DNA of 64,000 bases from WHSW01 sp963781265 (lineage in GTDB: Bacteria > Actinomycetota > Thermoleophilia > Solirubrobacterales > 70-9): positions 1 to 64,000 of the forward strand of contig CAWAFH010000008.1 in assembly GCA_963781265.1 (NCBI GenBank). The letters are read 5' to 3'. The notes beneath the pieces are model-generated. The model saw nothing but the letters and a program-made list of their open reading frames with translations. It had not been told where the DNA came from and searched no databases. Position 1 is the stretch's first letter; each line of letters opens with the position of its first letter. The translations under genes and the position numbers were made by a program. This document shows positions 32,163 to 40,388 of the stretch, in pieces.

Positions 32163-32920
32163 CGGCGCCGCTCGTACATGTTGAGCGTGAAGTCGTCGCC
32201 GTAGCCGAGGCGGCGGTAAACCGACTGGCCCATCGCGGAACCCTGGAGCGACGACGTCTCGAGCCCGCGGTCGAGGGCCTCGGAGACCGCGGCCGCGATC
32301 AGGCGGCTGGCGAGGCCGCCGCCGCGGCGCTCGGGGTGCGTGGCGACGAAGTAGAAGCCGAGGTCGCGATCGTGATCGATCGTCCCGAGCACGCAGGCGG
32401 GGGCGCCCTCGACCCGGGCCTGGTAGAGGCGCAGCTGCGACATCGGCGGCGAGCTGAGGCACGGCGCGAGGCACTCGTCCCCGGTGAGGCCGTAGGCGAG
32501 GTCGTTGAGTCGGCCGAGATCGAGCGGGTCCGCGTCGGTGTCCCAGTCGAGGTCACCGACCTCCACGTCGGCGAAGCGGTCGAGCTCGACGGACATCGCC
32601 ATCGGCGAGCCATCGAGGACGTGGCCCGCCGACTCGAGCAGCTCGACGGCCTCGCGGTCGAACTCCGGGGCCCAGACCGTCCAGGCGGCGATCCCCGCGT
32701 CCTCGTAGGCGGCGTCGAGCCGCTCGAGCGCGGCGCCGAGCGCCGCGGCGCTCTCGTAGCTCACCGAGTTGCAGATCGAGCGCTGCGGGCAGGCCGGGAC
32801 GATCGCGGCGATGACGCCGTCCGCTTCCAGCGTGCGCGCGCCCTCCGAGCTCGCGCCGAGCACCGCGATCCAGTCGTGAAGCCCGCGCTTCTGCAGCGCC
32901 AGCGCCCGCTCACGGTTCAT
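32159..32920 (-). CDS. GNAT-family N-acetyltransferase
   Basis: A 253-aa protein with an acetyl-CoA-binding GNAT domain in its C-terminal half: GFYFVATHPERRGGGLASRL (motif A, R-x-x-G-x-G/A variant) and LQGSAMGQSVYRRLGYGDDF (motif B). The N-terminal half looks like a degenerate second GNAT domain. Substrate unknown. Stop and start overlap with neighbours by 4 bp on both sides. Confidence 0.82.
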   Translation of the reverse strand: MNRERALALQKRGLHDWIAVLGASSEGARTLEADGVIAAIVPACPQRSICNSVSYESAAALGAALERLDAAYEDAGIAAWTVWAPEFDREAVELLESAGHVLDGSPMAMSVELDRFADVEVGDLDWDTDADPLDLGRLNDLAYGLTGDECLAPCLSSPPMSQLRLYQARVEGAPACVLGTIDHDRDLGFYFVATHPERRGGGLASRLIAAAVSEALDRGLETSSLQGSAMGQSVYRRLGYGDDFTLNMYERRR

Positions 32921-33570
32921 CGCTTGCGGGCGAGCATCAGCCCGTCGGCGATCGCAACCATCGCGGTGTCGACGCGGTCGTCGGCGGCGATCAGGTCGTT
33001 GGTGGCCCGGATCGCCTCGACCTGCGGCTGGTCGTTGCTCTCGTCGATCACGCGGCCCGCGGCGAGGACGTTGTCGACCACGATCAGGCCGCCCGGGTGC
33101 GTCCGCGCGAGGACGAGCTCGTAGTAGTCGGGGTAGGTCTCCTTGTCGGCGTCGATGAAGGCGAGCTCGAACAGCTCGCGCTCGGGCAGCGCGCTGACGG
33201 TCTCGATCGCCGGGCCGATCCGGATCTCGACCCGGTCGGCCACGCCCGCGGCCTCCAGGTTGGCGGCGGCGATCGCGGCGTACTCCTCGGAGAGCTCGCA
33301 GGCGAGCAGGCGCCCGCCCGGCGCGAGCCCGCGCGCGATGCAGATCGCCGAGTAGCCGGTGAAGGTGCCGAGCTCGATCGCCTCGCGAGCGCCGGTCAGC
33401 TTCGCGAGCAGGGTCAGGAAGGCACCCTGGTCGGGGGCGATCTGCATGACCGAGATCTCGCCCATGGCGGCGGTCTCCTCCTGGACGCGCCGCAGGACCT
33501 CGTCCTGGCGCGAGCCGTGGGCGACCATGTAGTCGTGCAGCTCGTCGGTCAGCGGGGTGAACTTGCTCAC
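32917..33570 (-). CDS. class I SAM-dependent O-methyltransferase (CCoAMT-like)
   Basis: A 217-aa cation-dependent O-methyltransferase. SAM motif I AIELGTFTGYSAICIARGL, the acidic ribose-binding ACELSEEYA, and the metal motif FIDADKETYPDYYE followed by VVDNVLAAGRV are all present, as in caffeoyl-CoA methyltransferase-like bacterial enzymes. First gene of the operon that continues with GNAT. Confidence 0.9.
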   Translation of the reverse strand: MSKFTPLTDELHDYMVAHGSRQDEVLRRVQEETAAMGEISVMQIAPDQGAFLTLLAKLTGAREAIELGTFTGYSAICIARGLAPGGRLLACELSEEYAAIAAANLEAAGVADRVEIRIGPAIETVSALPERELFELAFIDADKETYPDYYELVLARTHPGGLIVVDNVLAAGRVIDESNDQPQVEAIRATNDLIAADDRVDTAMVAIADGLMLARKR

Positions 33571-33622
33571 AGCAGGCGCCTCAACTGCGGCGCAACTCGG
33601 CTTCGTCCTGTCGGACTCCGCC

Positions 33623-34411
33623 TCAACGCCGTCCCAGCGCCGCCGCGAGCCCGCAGGCGGCCCCGACGAGCGCCCCCATCAACCCGGCCCAGACCGAGGC
33701 ATAGTCGACCACCGCCGGCAACAGGAGGAGCACCGCGAGCACGACGACGACCGCGATCCGGTCGTACTCCTCGGTCGGGTCGGCGCGGCGCTCGGCATCG
33801 CGGATCACGAGCCAGGCGCAGACCACGCCGAGCGCGATCCCGTTGCCGCCGGCGGCGATCAGGATGCCGTCGCCGAGCGCCGAATCGAGGCCCGCCGCCG
33901 CGAGCATCCCGAGCGCCCCGCAGCCGAGCACCAGGAGCAGCGCGGCGACCGAGCCGGTCCGGCGCTCGATCGCCGGCAGGAAGATCGCGATCGCGAGCCC
34001 GCAGGCGAACAGGTAGCCGACGTTGTCGTAGACGAACGGGGCGGCGAAGTACCGCCAGAACTCGTCGCCGACCGGGCCGGCGATCGCGCCGAGGTCGATC
34101 ACCGTCAGGTTGGAGGCCGCCTCGATCACGAGCATCGCGACCGAAGCTACGAGCACGGCGATCGTCGCCAGCGGGCGCAGCGCCAGATCCTGGGTCAGGC
34201 CCGCGCGGTCGGCGAGGCGCCCGCGGCGCTCGGCGGCCTTGCGGCGGCGCCGGTCGCCGCGTCCCTCGCGGACCCGGACCTCGTCCCCGACCCGCTCGAG
34301 CTTGGGCGCGCGCTTGCGCAGACGGGTGCCGCAGTAGGGGCACTCGGTCACGTACGGGCTCACCTCGGAGCCGCAGCTCTTGCAGACGACGGAGAGCTCG
34401 GGGCCGGCCAT
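33623..34411 (-). CDS. zinc-ribbon rhomboid-like membrane protein, catalytic Ser missing
   Basis: A 262-aa protein with an N-terminal zinc ribbon (C10-x2-C13 and C24-x2-C27), a basic linker and six membrane helices of rhomboid type (FWRYFAAPFVYDNVGYLF, IERRTGSVAALLLVL). Where active rhomboids have GxSG, this one reads AAGGNGIALG with Asn190 in place of the Ser, and the His expected in the last helix is absent (YASVWAGLMGALVG). It is therefore predicted to be an inactive rhomboid (pseudoprotease) that may bind membrane proteins. Confidence 0.8.
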   Translation of the reverse strand: MAGPELSVVCKSCGSEVSPYVTECPYCGTRLRKRAPKLERVGDEVRVREGRGDRRRRKAAERRGRLADRAGLTQDLALRPLATIAVLVASVAMLVIEAASNLTVIDLGAIAGPVGDEFWRYFAAPFVYDNVGYLFACGLAIAIFLPAIERRTGSVAALLLVLGCGALGMLAAAGLDSALGDGILIAAGGNGIALGVVCAWLVIRDAERRADPTEEYDRIAVVVVLAVLLLLPAVVDYASVWAGLMGALVGAACGLAAALGRR

Positions 34412-34435
34412 CCCCTCAAGTATGGCCGACCGCAG

Positions 34436-35551
34436 CTAGGGCTTGGTGGCCAGCGCGATCTGCTCGGTCAGGGCGCGCAGGTCCTCGCCGTTCGCGTCGG
34501 CGATCGCGAGCTGGCGGTGGGCGCCGGTGCCGTTGGCGAGCAGGTCCTCGACCGCCTCGAGCTCGGCCCGGCACCCGAGCGCGTCGGCGTGCTCGCTGAG
34601 CAGCTCGACCAGCTCGCGAGCCATCACGGGCGCCGGGACCTGCCTGCCGGCGCGGAAGTCGATCAGCCGCCCGTCGGTGCCGTGGCGGGCGGCGCGGATC
34701 TTGTTGTCGTCGATCAGCTCGCTCGGGTACTCGACCAGCGGCTCGTCGTCGTCGTAGAGCGCGCAGAGGCGATGCGCGAGGCTGACGACCAGCGCGGCGA
34801 GCGAGACGGTGTTCTCGACCCGCGTCTGCTGGTCGAAGACCCTCGTCTCGACGGTGCCGAGGTTCGGGTGCGGGCGCACGTCCCACCACATGAACGTGTA
34901 GTCCTCGATCGCACCCGCCCGCATCATCATCTCGCAGCGGTGGGAGAAGATCTCCCAGGTGCCGTAATGGGGCGGGATCCCCTCGCGCGGGAAGGAGCGG
35001 AAGATCGGCACGCGCGACGACATCAGCCCGGTGCGCTCTCCCTGCCAGAACGGCGAGTTGACCGAGAGCGCCAGGAACAGCGGCAGGTAGCGGCGGATCC
35101 CGTCGGCGACGTAGATCGCGCGGTCGGCGCCCTCGATCCCGACGTGGACGTGGGTGCCGAAGATGAGCTCGTTGAGGGCGATGATCCCGAGCTCGTCGAC
35201 GAGCTCGTGGTAGCGCGGGCGGTCGACGATCAGCTGGTCGGCCGGGCGCGCGAACGGATGCGTCGCCGCCGCGCCGATCGCGAGGCCCTTGCGCTCGGTG
35301 ATCGCGATCACCGCCTCGCGCAGCGCGACCAGCTCGCGCCCGGCCTCGGCGATCCCGTCGCAGGGCTTGGTCGCGATCTCGAGCACGGACTGAAACAGCT
35401 CCGGCTTCACCTGGCCCTCGAGCTCGCCCGGGACGTCCGCGAGCAGCGACTCGATCGCCTGCGCCAGGCCCCACCCGTCCGGGTCGAGGATCATCAGCTC
35501 CTCCTCGATCCCGACCGTGAACTCGGGTCCCGTGAATTCGTGATCGAGCAA
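34436..35551 (-). CDS. YbdK-type carboxylate-amine ligase (GCS2 family)
   Basis: A protein of about 371 aa in the gamma-glutamyl-cysteine ligase 2 family. Markers are EFTVGIEEELMILDPDGW, FGTHVHVGI, and MWWDVRPHPNLGTVETRV, which form the ATP/amino-acid site. Members make gamma-glutamyl or similar amide bonds with weak specificity. TTG 35551 was preferred because CGGAG precedes it and similarity starts at FTGPEFTVG; TTG 35581 would extend it by ten residues. Divergent from fructose-bisphosphate aldolase. Confidence 0.85.
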   Translation of the reverse strand: MLDHEFTGPEFTVGIEEELMILDPDGWGLAQAIESLLADVPGELEGQVKPELFQSVLEIATKPCDGIAEAGRELVALREAVIAITERKGLAIGAAATHPFARPADQLIVDRPRYHELVDELGIIALNELIFGTHVHVGIEGADRAIYVADGIRRYLPLFLALSVNSPFWQGERTGLMSSRVPIFRSFPREGIPPHYGTWEIFSHRCEMMMRAGAIEDYTFMWWDVRPHPNLGTVETRVFDQQTRVENTVSLAALVVSLAHRLCALYDDDEPLVEYPSELIDDNKIRAARHGTDGRLIDFRAGRQVPAPVMARELVELLSEHADALGCRAELEAVEDLLANGTGAHRQLAIADANGEDLRALTEQIALATKP

Positions 35552-35557
35552 GGCTCC

Positions 35558-35575
35558 GAGCCTATACTCAGGCTC
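35558..35575. promoter_or_regulatory. dyad over a -10 box between ybdK-like and aldolase genes
   Basis: TATACT (35563-35568) is a good -10 for the aldolase. It sits inside the perfect dyad GAGCCT (35558-35563) / AGGCTC (35570-35575), and AGGCTCC recurs at 35551. A repressor here would control the aldolase and perhaps the divergent ligase. Confidence 0.45.
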
Positions 35576-35600
35576 CGCCAACTACTCGAAAAAGGACGTC

Positions 35601-36515
35601 ATGGAAGTCAGCGCCGCAACCGAGCAGAAGTCCCTCCTCGCCACCCTCGCGCCCGGTAAGCGCACCCGCCTGCGCCGGCTGCTGTTCGAGTTCGGGCCCG
35701 GCCACGGGACCCTGTTGCTGCTGCCGATCGACCAGGGGATCGAGCACGGTCCGCGCGACTTCTTCGCCAACCCGGCTTCCAAGGACCCCGAGTACCAGTT
35801 CCACCTCGCGGCCGAGGCGGGCTACTCGGCGATCGCCTGCCAGATCGGGCTCGCCGAGAAGTACTACCCCGACTACGCCGGCCAGGTGCCGCTGCTGCTC
35901 AAGATCAACGGCAAGACCGACATCCCGCCGTCCGACGAGGCGCTCTCGCCGCTCAACGGCTCGGTCGAGGACGCGGTTCGGCTCGGCGCCGACGCGGTCG
36001 GCTACACGCTCTACGTCGGCTCGCCGGCGCAGGAGCGCGACCTCAACCAGCTGCGCCAGGTGCGCCAGGACTGCGACCGCTACGGAATGCCGCTGGTGGT
36101 CTGGGCCTATCCGCGCGGCTCCGCGGTCAAGGCCAAGGGCGGTCAGAACAGCTTCTACGCGATCGACTACGCGGCCCGGATGGCGATGGAGCAGGGCGCC
36201 GACGTCGTCAAGCTCAACCTGCCGAGCCCGGACGCGACCAAGGACTCCCCCGCCCCGTACAACGAGCTCGAGATCTCCCAGGAGGAGGCGGTGCAGGGGG
36301 TCGTCTCGTCGGCCGGCCGCTCGCTCGTGGTGCTCTCGGGCGGCTCGAAGATCGACGACGACAAGCTGCTCGAGCAGACCCGGCAGATCATGGAAGCCGG
36401 CGGCTCGGGCGTCATCTACGGGCGCAACGTCTGGCAGCGCGGCCACTCGGAGGCGATGGAGATCGTCGAGCAGATCAAGGAGATCATGCTCGCCAGCGTC
36501 CGCCGGATCCCGTAG
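35601..36515 (+). CDS. class I fructose-bisphosphate aldolase (DhnA type)
   Basis: A 304-aa archaeal/DhnA-type class I aldolase that cleaves fructose-1,6-bisphosphate in glycolysis. Family core LLPIDQGIEHGPRDFFANP at the start, the Schiff-base lysine in GADVVKLNLPSP, and the phosphate-binding LSGGSKIDDDKLL and GSGVIYGRNVWQRGH. Full length; ATG 35601 has AAAAAGGA upstream. Confidence 0.92.
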   Translation: MEVSAATEQKSLLATLAPGKRTRLRRLLFEFGPGHGTLLLLPIDQGIEHGPRDFFANPASKDPEYQFHLAAEAGYSAIACQIGLAEKYYPDYAGQVPLLLKINGKTDIPPSDEALSPLNGSVEDAVRLGADAVGYTLYVGSPAQERDLNQLRQVRQDCDRYGMPLVVWAYPRGSAVKAKGGQNSFYAIDYAARMAMEQGADVVKLNLPSPDATKDSPAPYNELEISQEEAVQGVVSSAGRSLVVLSGGSKIDDDKLLEQTRQIMEAGGSGVIYGRNVWQRGHSEAMEIVEQIKEIMLASVRRIP

Positions 36516-36556
36516 CGCCGGGGCGGGCCCGGTCGCGCCGGGCTTGACCTTCGAAG

Positions 36557-37070
36557 ATGTCGCGCCTGCCGAGCCTCGCGTCGGTCGCGGTCCTGGTCGT
36601 GCTGATCGTCGTCCTCGTGACCTCCGGTGGCGGCGATGACGGCGGCGCGCGGCGATGAGCCGGCCGCCAAGTCGGTGACGGCGAAGGTGACCCGCGTCGT
36701 CGACGGCGACACGGTCGAGGCCCGGGTCGACGGGCGCACCGAGGACGTCCGCTACATCGGCGTCGACACGCCGGAGTCGGTGAAGCCCGACACGCCGGTC
36801 GAGTGCTACGCGCTCGCCGCGAGCCACTTCAACGAGGACCTGGTCGAGGGCGAGACGGTGCGGCTCGACTTCGACGCCGAGCGCCGCGACGTCTACGGGC
36901 GCCTGCTCGCCTACGTCCACCTCGGCGACGAGTTCGTCAACGCCGAGCTGGTCCGCCGCGGCTATGCGACCACGCTGACGATCGCCCCGAACACGCGCTA
37001 CGCGGGCCTCTTCGACCGGCTCGAGCGCGAGGCTTCGGCCGCCGGCCGCGGGCTGTGGGGAGAGTGCTGA
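36557..37070 (+). pseudogene. exported thermonuclease (SNase-like), frameshift after the signal peptide
   Basis: From ATG 36557 the first frame gives a membrane/signal segment (LPSLASVAVLVVLIVVLVTS) then GGGDDGG and an early stop. One base over, the frame continues as DEPAAKSVTAKVTRVVDGDT and a complete staphylococcal-nuclease fold: VRYIGVDTPES supplies one Arg and the general-base Glu, DVYGRLLAYV the second Arg. A one-base indel near 36645 therefore separates the export signal from a whole nuclease domain. The internal ATG 36627 could otherwise start a cytoplasmic form. Confidence 0.7.
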
Positions 37071-37086
37071 CCGGGGCCGACGGCCG

Positions 37087-37335
37087 CTAGGCCATCAGCC
37101 AGGAAAGCGTCTCGAACATCACCACGGTCACGACGACCACGGTGAGGGTCAGCGCGACGAGCAGGAAGCCGAACCCGACGGTGCCGCGCTTCTCGGTCGA
37201 CTGGATCTCGCGGGCCCGCGAGCGGGCCGCGGCGCGCTGTCGGAGTTGCGCGCGACGCTGACGCTCGAGCGCAGCCTCCTGTTCGAACGCGACCTCGAAC
37301 TGGTCGAGACCCTGTTGCATTCGCAGATCCGACAT
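37087..37335 (-). CDS. 82-aa coiled-coil, C-terminally anchored membrane protein
   Basis: Residues ~8-48 are a Glu/Arg/Ala-rich helix (FEVAFEQEAALERQRRAQLR) with coiled-coil character; the last 30 residues are a single hydrophobic helix (VGFGFLLVALTLTVVVVTVV). A tail-anchored small membrane protein. It lies between the nuclease and csrA on the minus strand, with an inverted repeat upstream. Function unknown. Confidence 0.6.
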   Translation of the reverse strand: MSDLRMQQGLDQFEVAFEQEAALERQRRAQLRQRAAARSRAREIQSTEKRGTVGFGFLLVALTLTVVVVTVVMFETLSWLMA

Positions 37336-37360
37336 CGGTTCAGACGGTATCAGGCGTCGA

Positions 37361-37378
37361 GAACGCGTACAAGCGTTC
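37361..37378. promoter_or_regulatory. inverted repeat upstream of the 82-aa membrane protein
   Basis: GAACGC (37361-37366) and GCGTTC (37373-37378) flank a 6-bp centre. On the minus strand it overlaps a weak -35 (TTGTAC) that is 17 bp from TACCGT. A possible regulator site. Confidence 0.3.
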
Positions 37379-37411
37379 GCTCATGAAACGCTCACGCGAT
37401 CGCGACGTTCG

Positions 37412-37651
37412 CTACTCGGGCTTGCTCTTGGAGAGCTCGTCGAGCGCGTCGCCGACCGCCTCGGACACCTCGCCGCCGTCCTCGGGCCCCTCCCCCTTGA
37501 TCGAGAGGTAGACCTCTTTGCGAAACACCGGAACCTCGCGGGGGGCGGTGATCCCGAGGCGAATCTTGTCCTTGGACACGGCGAGCACGGAGACCTCGAT
37601 GTCGTCCCCGATCATGATGCTCTGATTCGTCTTTCTTGTGAGGACCAGCAT
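37412..37651 (-). CDS. csrA: carbon storage regulator CsrA
   Basis: A 79-aa RNA-binding translational regulator. MLVLTRKTNQSIMIGDDIEV and KIRLGITAPREVPVFRKEVY are the conserved beta strands, including the RNA-contacting L4 and R38. ATG 37651 was chosen because GGAGG lies four bases upstream and the family starts with MLVLTRK. The C-terminal extension GPEDGGEVSEAVGDALDELS is longer than in E. coli (61 aa). No fliW antagonist lies nearby. Confidence 0.93.
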   Translation of the reverse strand: MLVLTRKTNQSIMIGDDIEVSVLAVSKDKIRLGITAPREVPVFRKEVYLSIKGEGPEDGGEVSEAVGDALDELSKSKPE

Positions 37652-37786
37652 CTCGCCTCCATTCGAGGTGCGGCCGAGGCTCACCCCCAGTGACCCTCAC
37701 CCACGGGTTTTTTCGGTGCCGATCCAATGTAGCCGGTTTGACGGGCCGCGGAGTCAGGCGCCCCCGTTGGCTAGTATCGCCCGCCG

Positions 37787-38341
37787 ATGGCTAAGCCACT
37801 CCGTTCACAACTGAACCAGATCCGCGCCTGGGTACGCCAAGGCCGGACCGATGCTTGGATCGCCCACCAGCTCGAGGTCTCGACCTCGGAGCTGCGCGAA
37901 TTTCGACGCCGCCACGAGCTCGACGCCGAGGAGGAGACCGATGAGGTCGACCTGCGCGACGAGATCGAGGCCGAGATCGAGGCCGCGACCCGCGAGGAGG
38001 AGCTCGCCGCCGAGGCCGAGGCCGAGGACGAGGACTCCGACGAAGACGACGAGCGCGATTCCGACGAGGATGACGCCGATGACGACGACGAGCGCAAGCC
38101 GCGCCGTCGCCGTCGCCGCCGCCGGGGCGGGCGCGCCAAGCGCGCCGGCACCGGGATGCAGGCGAGCTTCGATCACGGCGAGGAGGGGTACGGCCTCTGG
38201 CTCGACCCCGCGATCGCCGACGATCCGGTGTATGCCGAGCATTGGGCCGACCACCGCAAGGTCGAGGTCACGGTCGAGCCGGATCGCATCGTGATCCGGC
38301 GCTCCGACAACGGCGCGGACGCGGACTCGGACGACGACTAG
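37787..38341 (+). CDS. hypothetical protein with HTH-like start and acidic/basic blocks
   Basis: 184 aa. The N-terminus (LRSQLNQIRAWVRQGRTDAW, then IAHQLEVSTSELREFRRRHE) looks like a helix-turn-helix. A ~45-residue Glu/Asp block, a KPRRRRRRRRGGR nucleic-acid-type patch and a compact C-terminal domain (SFDHGEEGYGLWLDPAIADD) follow. Probably a nucleic-acid-binding protein. A -10-like TAGTAT lies nine bases before the ATG. Confidence 0.65.
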   Translation: MAKPLRSQLNQIRAWVRQGRTDAWIAHQLEVSTSELREFRRRHELDAEEETDEVDLRDEIEAEIEAATREEELAAEAEAEDEDSDEDDERDSDEDDADDDDERKPRRRRRRRRGGRAKRAGTGMQASFDHGEEGYGLWLDPAIADDPVYAEHWADHRKVEVTVEPDRIVIRRSDNGADADSDDD

Positions 38342-38365
38342 GACCGTGCGCCGAAGGGCCGCGGG

Positions 38366-40360
38366 CTAGCTGCGCGCTGCGCGCTCGCGCAGCTCCGCCG
38401 CCGAGCGCCGACGCCGGCCGCGGTGGCCGCGGTGCTTGACCGGGCGGTCCTCCCACGCCTCCACCGGGCAGCGCGCCAGCGTGTTGACGAGGTCCTCCAG
38501 CGAGCGCAGGTCGTTCGGGTCGGCGCCCTCGTCGAGCAGCTTGCGCATGCTCGCGTTGCGGACCGCGGTCGAGGCGTCCTCGAACAGGAACACGCCCATG
38601 CGCTCGTCGTGCTCGGTCGCCCGCTCGACCGGGATCCCGCCCTCGGAGCCGACCAGGCGCAGCGCCGCGACCAGCATCGGCCCCTCTCCTCCGGCGTCGG
38701 CGCGCAGGCGGTCGCGCGGCAGCCGGCCGACGACCGCGCGACGAAGCTCGTCGCGGGTCGCCTCGTCGAGCGCCCGCAGGCCCTTGCGCGGGCGAAAGTC
38801 GGCCGGGGTGCCGCTGCGAAAGGAACGGATCATGTGGACGATCGGCTTCCAGTGCTCGGGCGGGATCGCGTGCAGCGGCGCCAGCAGGACGATCCACAGC
38901 AGGCAGAGGGCCGCGGCGATCCCGAGCTCGACCCAGTGGTTGATCTCGGGCAAGAGCGCCGCGCCGCCGGCGATCACGGCGGCCAGCGCCAGCGCGGTCA
39001 GCACCTCGCGATAGGGGAAGAAGAGCGGCTTCTTGCCGCGCTGACCGCGGATGAAGAGCACCAGGGCCGGGATCCCGAAGCCCGCGATCATCCCGACCGG
39101 CGCCGCGTAGACGCCGATCTCGCCGACCAGCAGCCAGGTGACGCCGATGAACAGGAGCGCCGCGGCGACGACGCCGCCGATGAAGAACGGGCGCTTGTTC
39201 GGGATCGCGACGTTCTGGTTGATCGTCCGGTACAGCGCCGGCATCACGAAGGCGAGCGCCGTGAACGGGATCAGCCCGGCCGCGTCGGCGTAGGACGGCG
39301 GCGCGGCGTCGACCAGCACCTGGCCCGCGAGCACCATCGCCAGGACGGCGAGGATGCAGATCAGACAGAAGTAGGCGAGCAGCTGCCCGCCGGCGGTCTG
39401 TTTGCCGTACTGCTCCTGGAAGGCATCCCACATCGCCGATTTTCGAAGCGGCCTCATCCCCATGCGGAACCCCTGAGGCAGGAACGAGACGACGACGCCG
39501 AGGCGCGAGGCGAGGTGGTAGACGCCGAGCTCGTCGTGGCTGACGAAGCGCGAGAGGATGAAGATGTCGGCGTTCTGGATCAGCCAGAACGACATCACGA
39601 TCGGCGCCCGGTAGCGGCCGCGGAGGATGATCTGCTTGATCTCGCCGAGGTCGAAGTTGGGCTCGAAGCTGCCGCTGAGCAGGATCAGCCCGACGATCCC
39701 GGCGGCCGCGGTCCCGAGCAGGGTGCCGAGGATCGCCCCCTCGACCCCGGAGCCGGTGGCGAGGAAGGCGGTCAGCACCGCGAGCCCGAGCAACGGCCTG
39801 GACGTGTCGGCGATCAGGAAGGCCCCCGGGCGTCGCTCGAGCCAGAGGGTGATGTCGCAGATCTTGAAGACGAGCATGGCGCCGGAGAGCAGGCCGGCGA
39901 GCGCCACCAGGCCCTCGTCCTCGGGGTCGCCGAGCAGGACGTCGGCGACCGGGCGGCGGAAGACGTAGATCAGCGCCGCCGCGACCACGCCGAGCGTGAT
40001 CGCCCAGGCGAGCCCGGCGCCGAGCGTGTGCGGAGGCGACGACGAGACGACGTCGTCGTCATCGTCGTCATCGTCGTCGTCGTCGCCGCCGCCGAAGGTG
40101 CGGCGCACGGTGCCGGGCTTGACCAGCAGCGAGGCGACCTGGGTGACCAGCCCGGCGAGGAAGGTGAGCAGGCCGAAGCGCGCCATCTCGGCCGGGCCGA
40201 GGAAGGCCGCGACCACGAGGATCGAAACGAGCTGCATCAGGTTGGCGACGATCAGCGAGACCGCCTGTACCGAGGAGTTGCGCATCACGCGGACGCCGAG
40301 CACCGCCCCGGAGCCCCCCGGGTGGTCGTGACGTTGCTTGTTGGGCTTGTCCTTGGGCAT
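38366..40360 (-). CDS. oligosaccharide flippase (Wzx/MATE-like) with C-terminal extension
   Basis: A 664-aa membrane protein. Residues ~25-470 contain about 14 helices of the polysaccharide flippase fold (AVSLIVANLMQLVSILVVAA, LFRLASRLGVVVSFLPQGFR-like HLASRLGVVVSFLPQGFRMG), which move lipid-linked glycans across the membrane. A loop contains eleven consecutive Asp. The last ~190 residues are soluble and rich in Arg/Asp (SFRSGTPADFRPRKGLRALD), unusual for this family. It is the last gene of the sulfotransferase/glycosyltransferase cluster. Confidence 0.8.
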   Translation of the reverse strand: MPKDKPNKQRHDHPGGSGAVLGVRVMRNSSVQAVSLIVANLMQLVSILVVAAFLGPAEMARFGLLTFLAGLVTQVASLLVKPGTVRRTFGGGDDDDDDDDDDDVVSSSPPHTLGAGLAWAITLGVVAAALIYVFRRPVADVLLGDPEDEGLVALAGLLSGAMLVFKICDITLWLERRPGAFLIADTSRPLLGLAVLTAFLATGSGVEGAILGTLLGTAAAGIVGLILLSGSFEPNFDLGEIKQIILRGRYRAPIVMSFWLIQNADIFILSRFVSHDELGVYHLASRLGVVVSFLPQGFRMGMRPLRKSAMWDAFQEQYGKQTAGGQLLAYFCLICILAVLAMVLAGQVLVDAAPPSYADAAGLIPFTALAFVMPALYRTINQNVAIPNKRPFFIGGVVAAALLFIGVTWLLVGEIGVYAAPVGMIAGFGIPALVLFIRGQRGKKPLFFPYREVLTALALAAVIAGGAALLPEINHWVELGIAAALCLLWIVLLAPLHAIPPEHWKPIVHMIRSFRSGTPADFRPRKGLRALDEATRDELRRAVVGRLPRDRLRADAGGEGPMLVAALRLVGSEGGIPVERATEHDERMGVFLFEDASTAVRNASMRKLLDEGADPNDLRSLEDLVNTLARCPVEAWEDRPVKHRGHRGRRRRSAAELRERAARS
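40052..40084. repeat. GAC/GAT trinucleotide tract (11 Asp codons)
   Basis: On the minus strand eleven consecutive GAC/GAT codons encode a poly-Asp loop in the flippase. Length change would alter loop length, not the reading frame. Confidence 0.8.
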
Positions 40361-40388
40361 CGCTATGCCCTACCCCGAGCGGCGGGGA

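Noticed and set aside
37361..37378. LexA/SOS box
   Set aside because: The spacing between GAAC and GTTC is 10 bases, not the 4 of Gram-positive SOS boxes.
40052..40084. Poly-Asp tract as a phase-variation switch
   Set aside because: It is a trinucleotide tract, so slippage would not change the reading frame.
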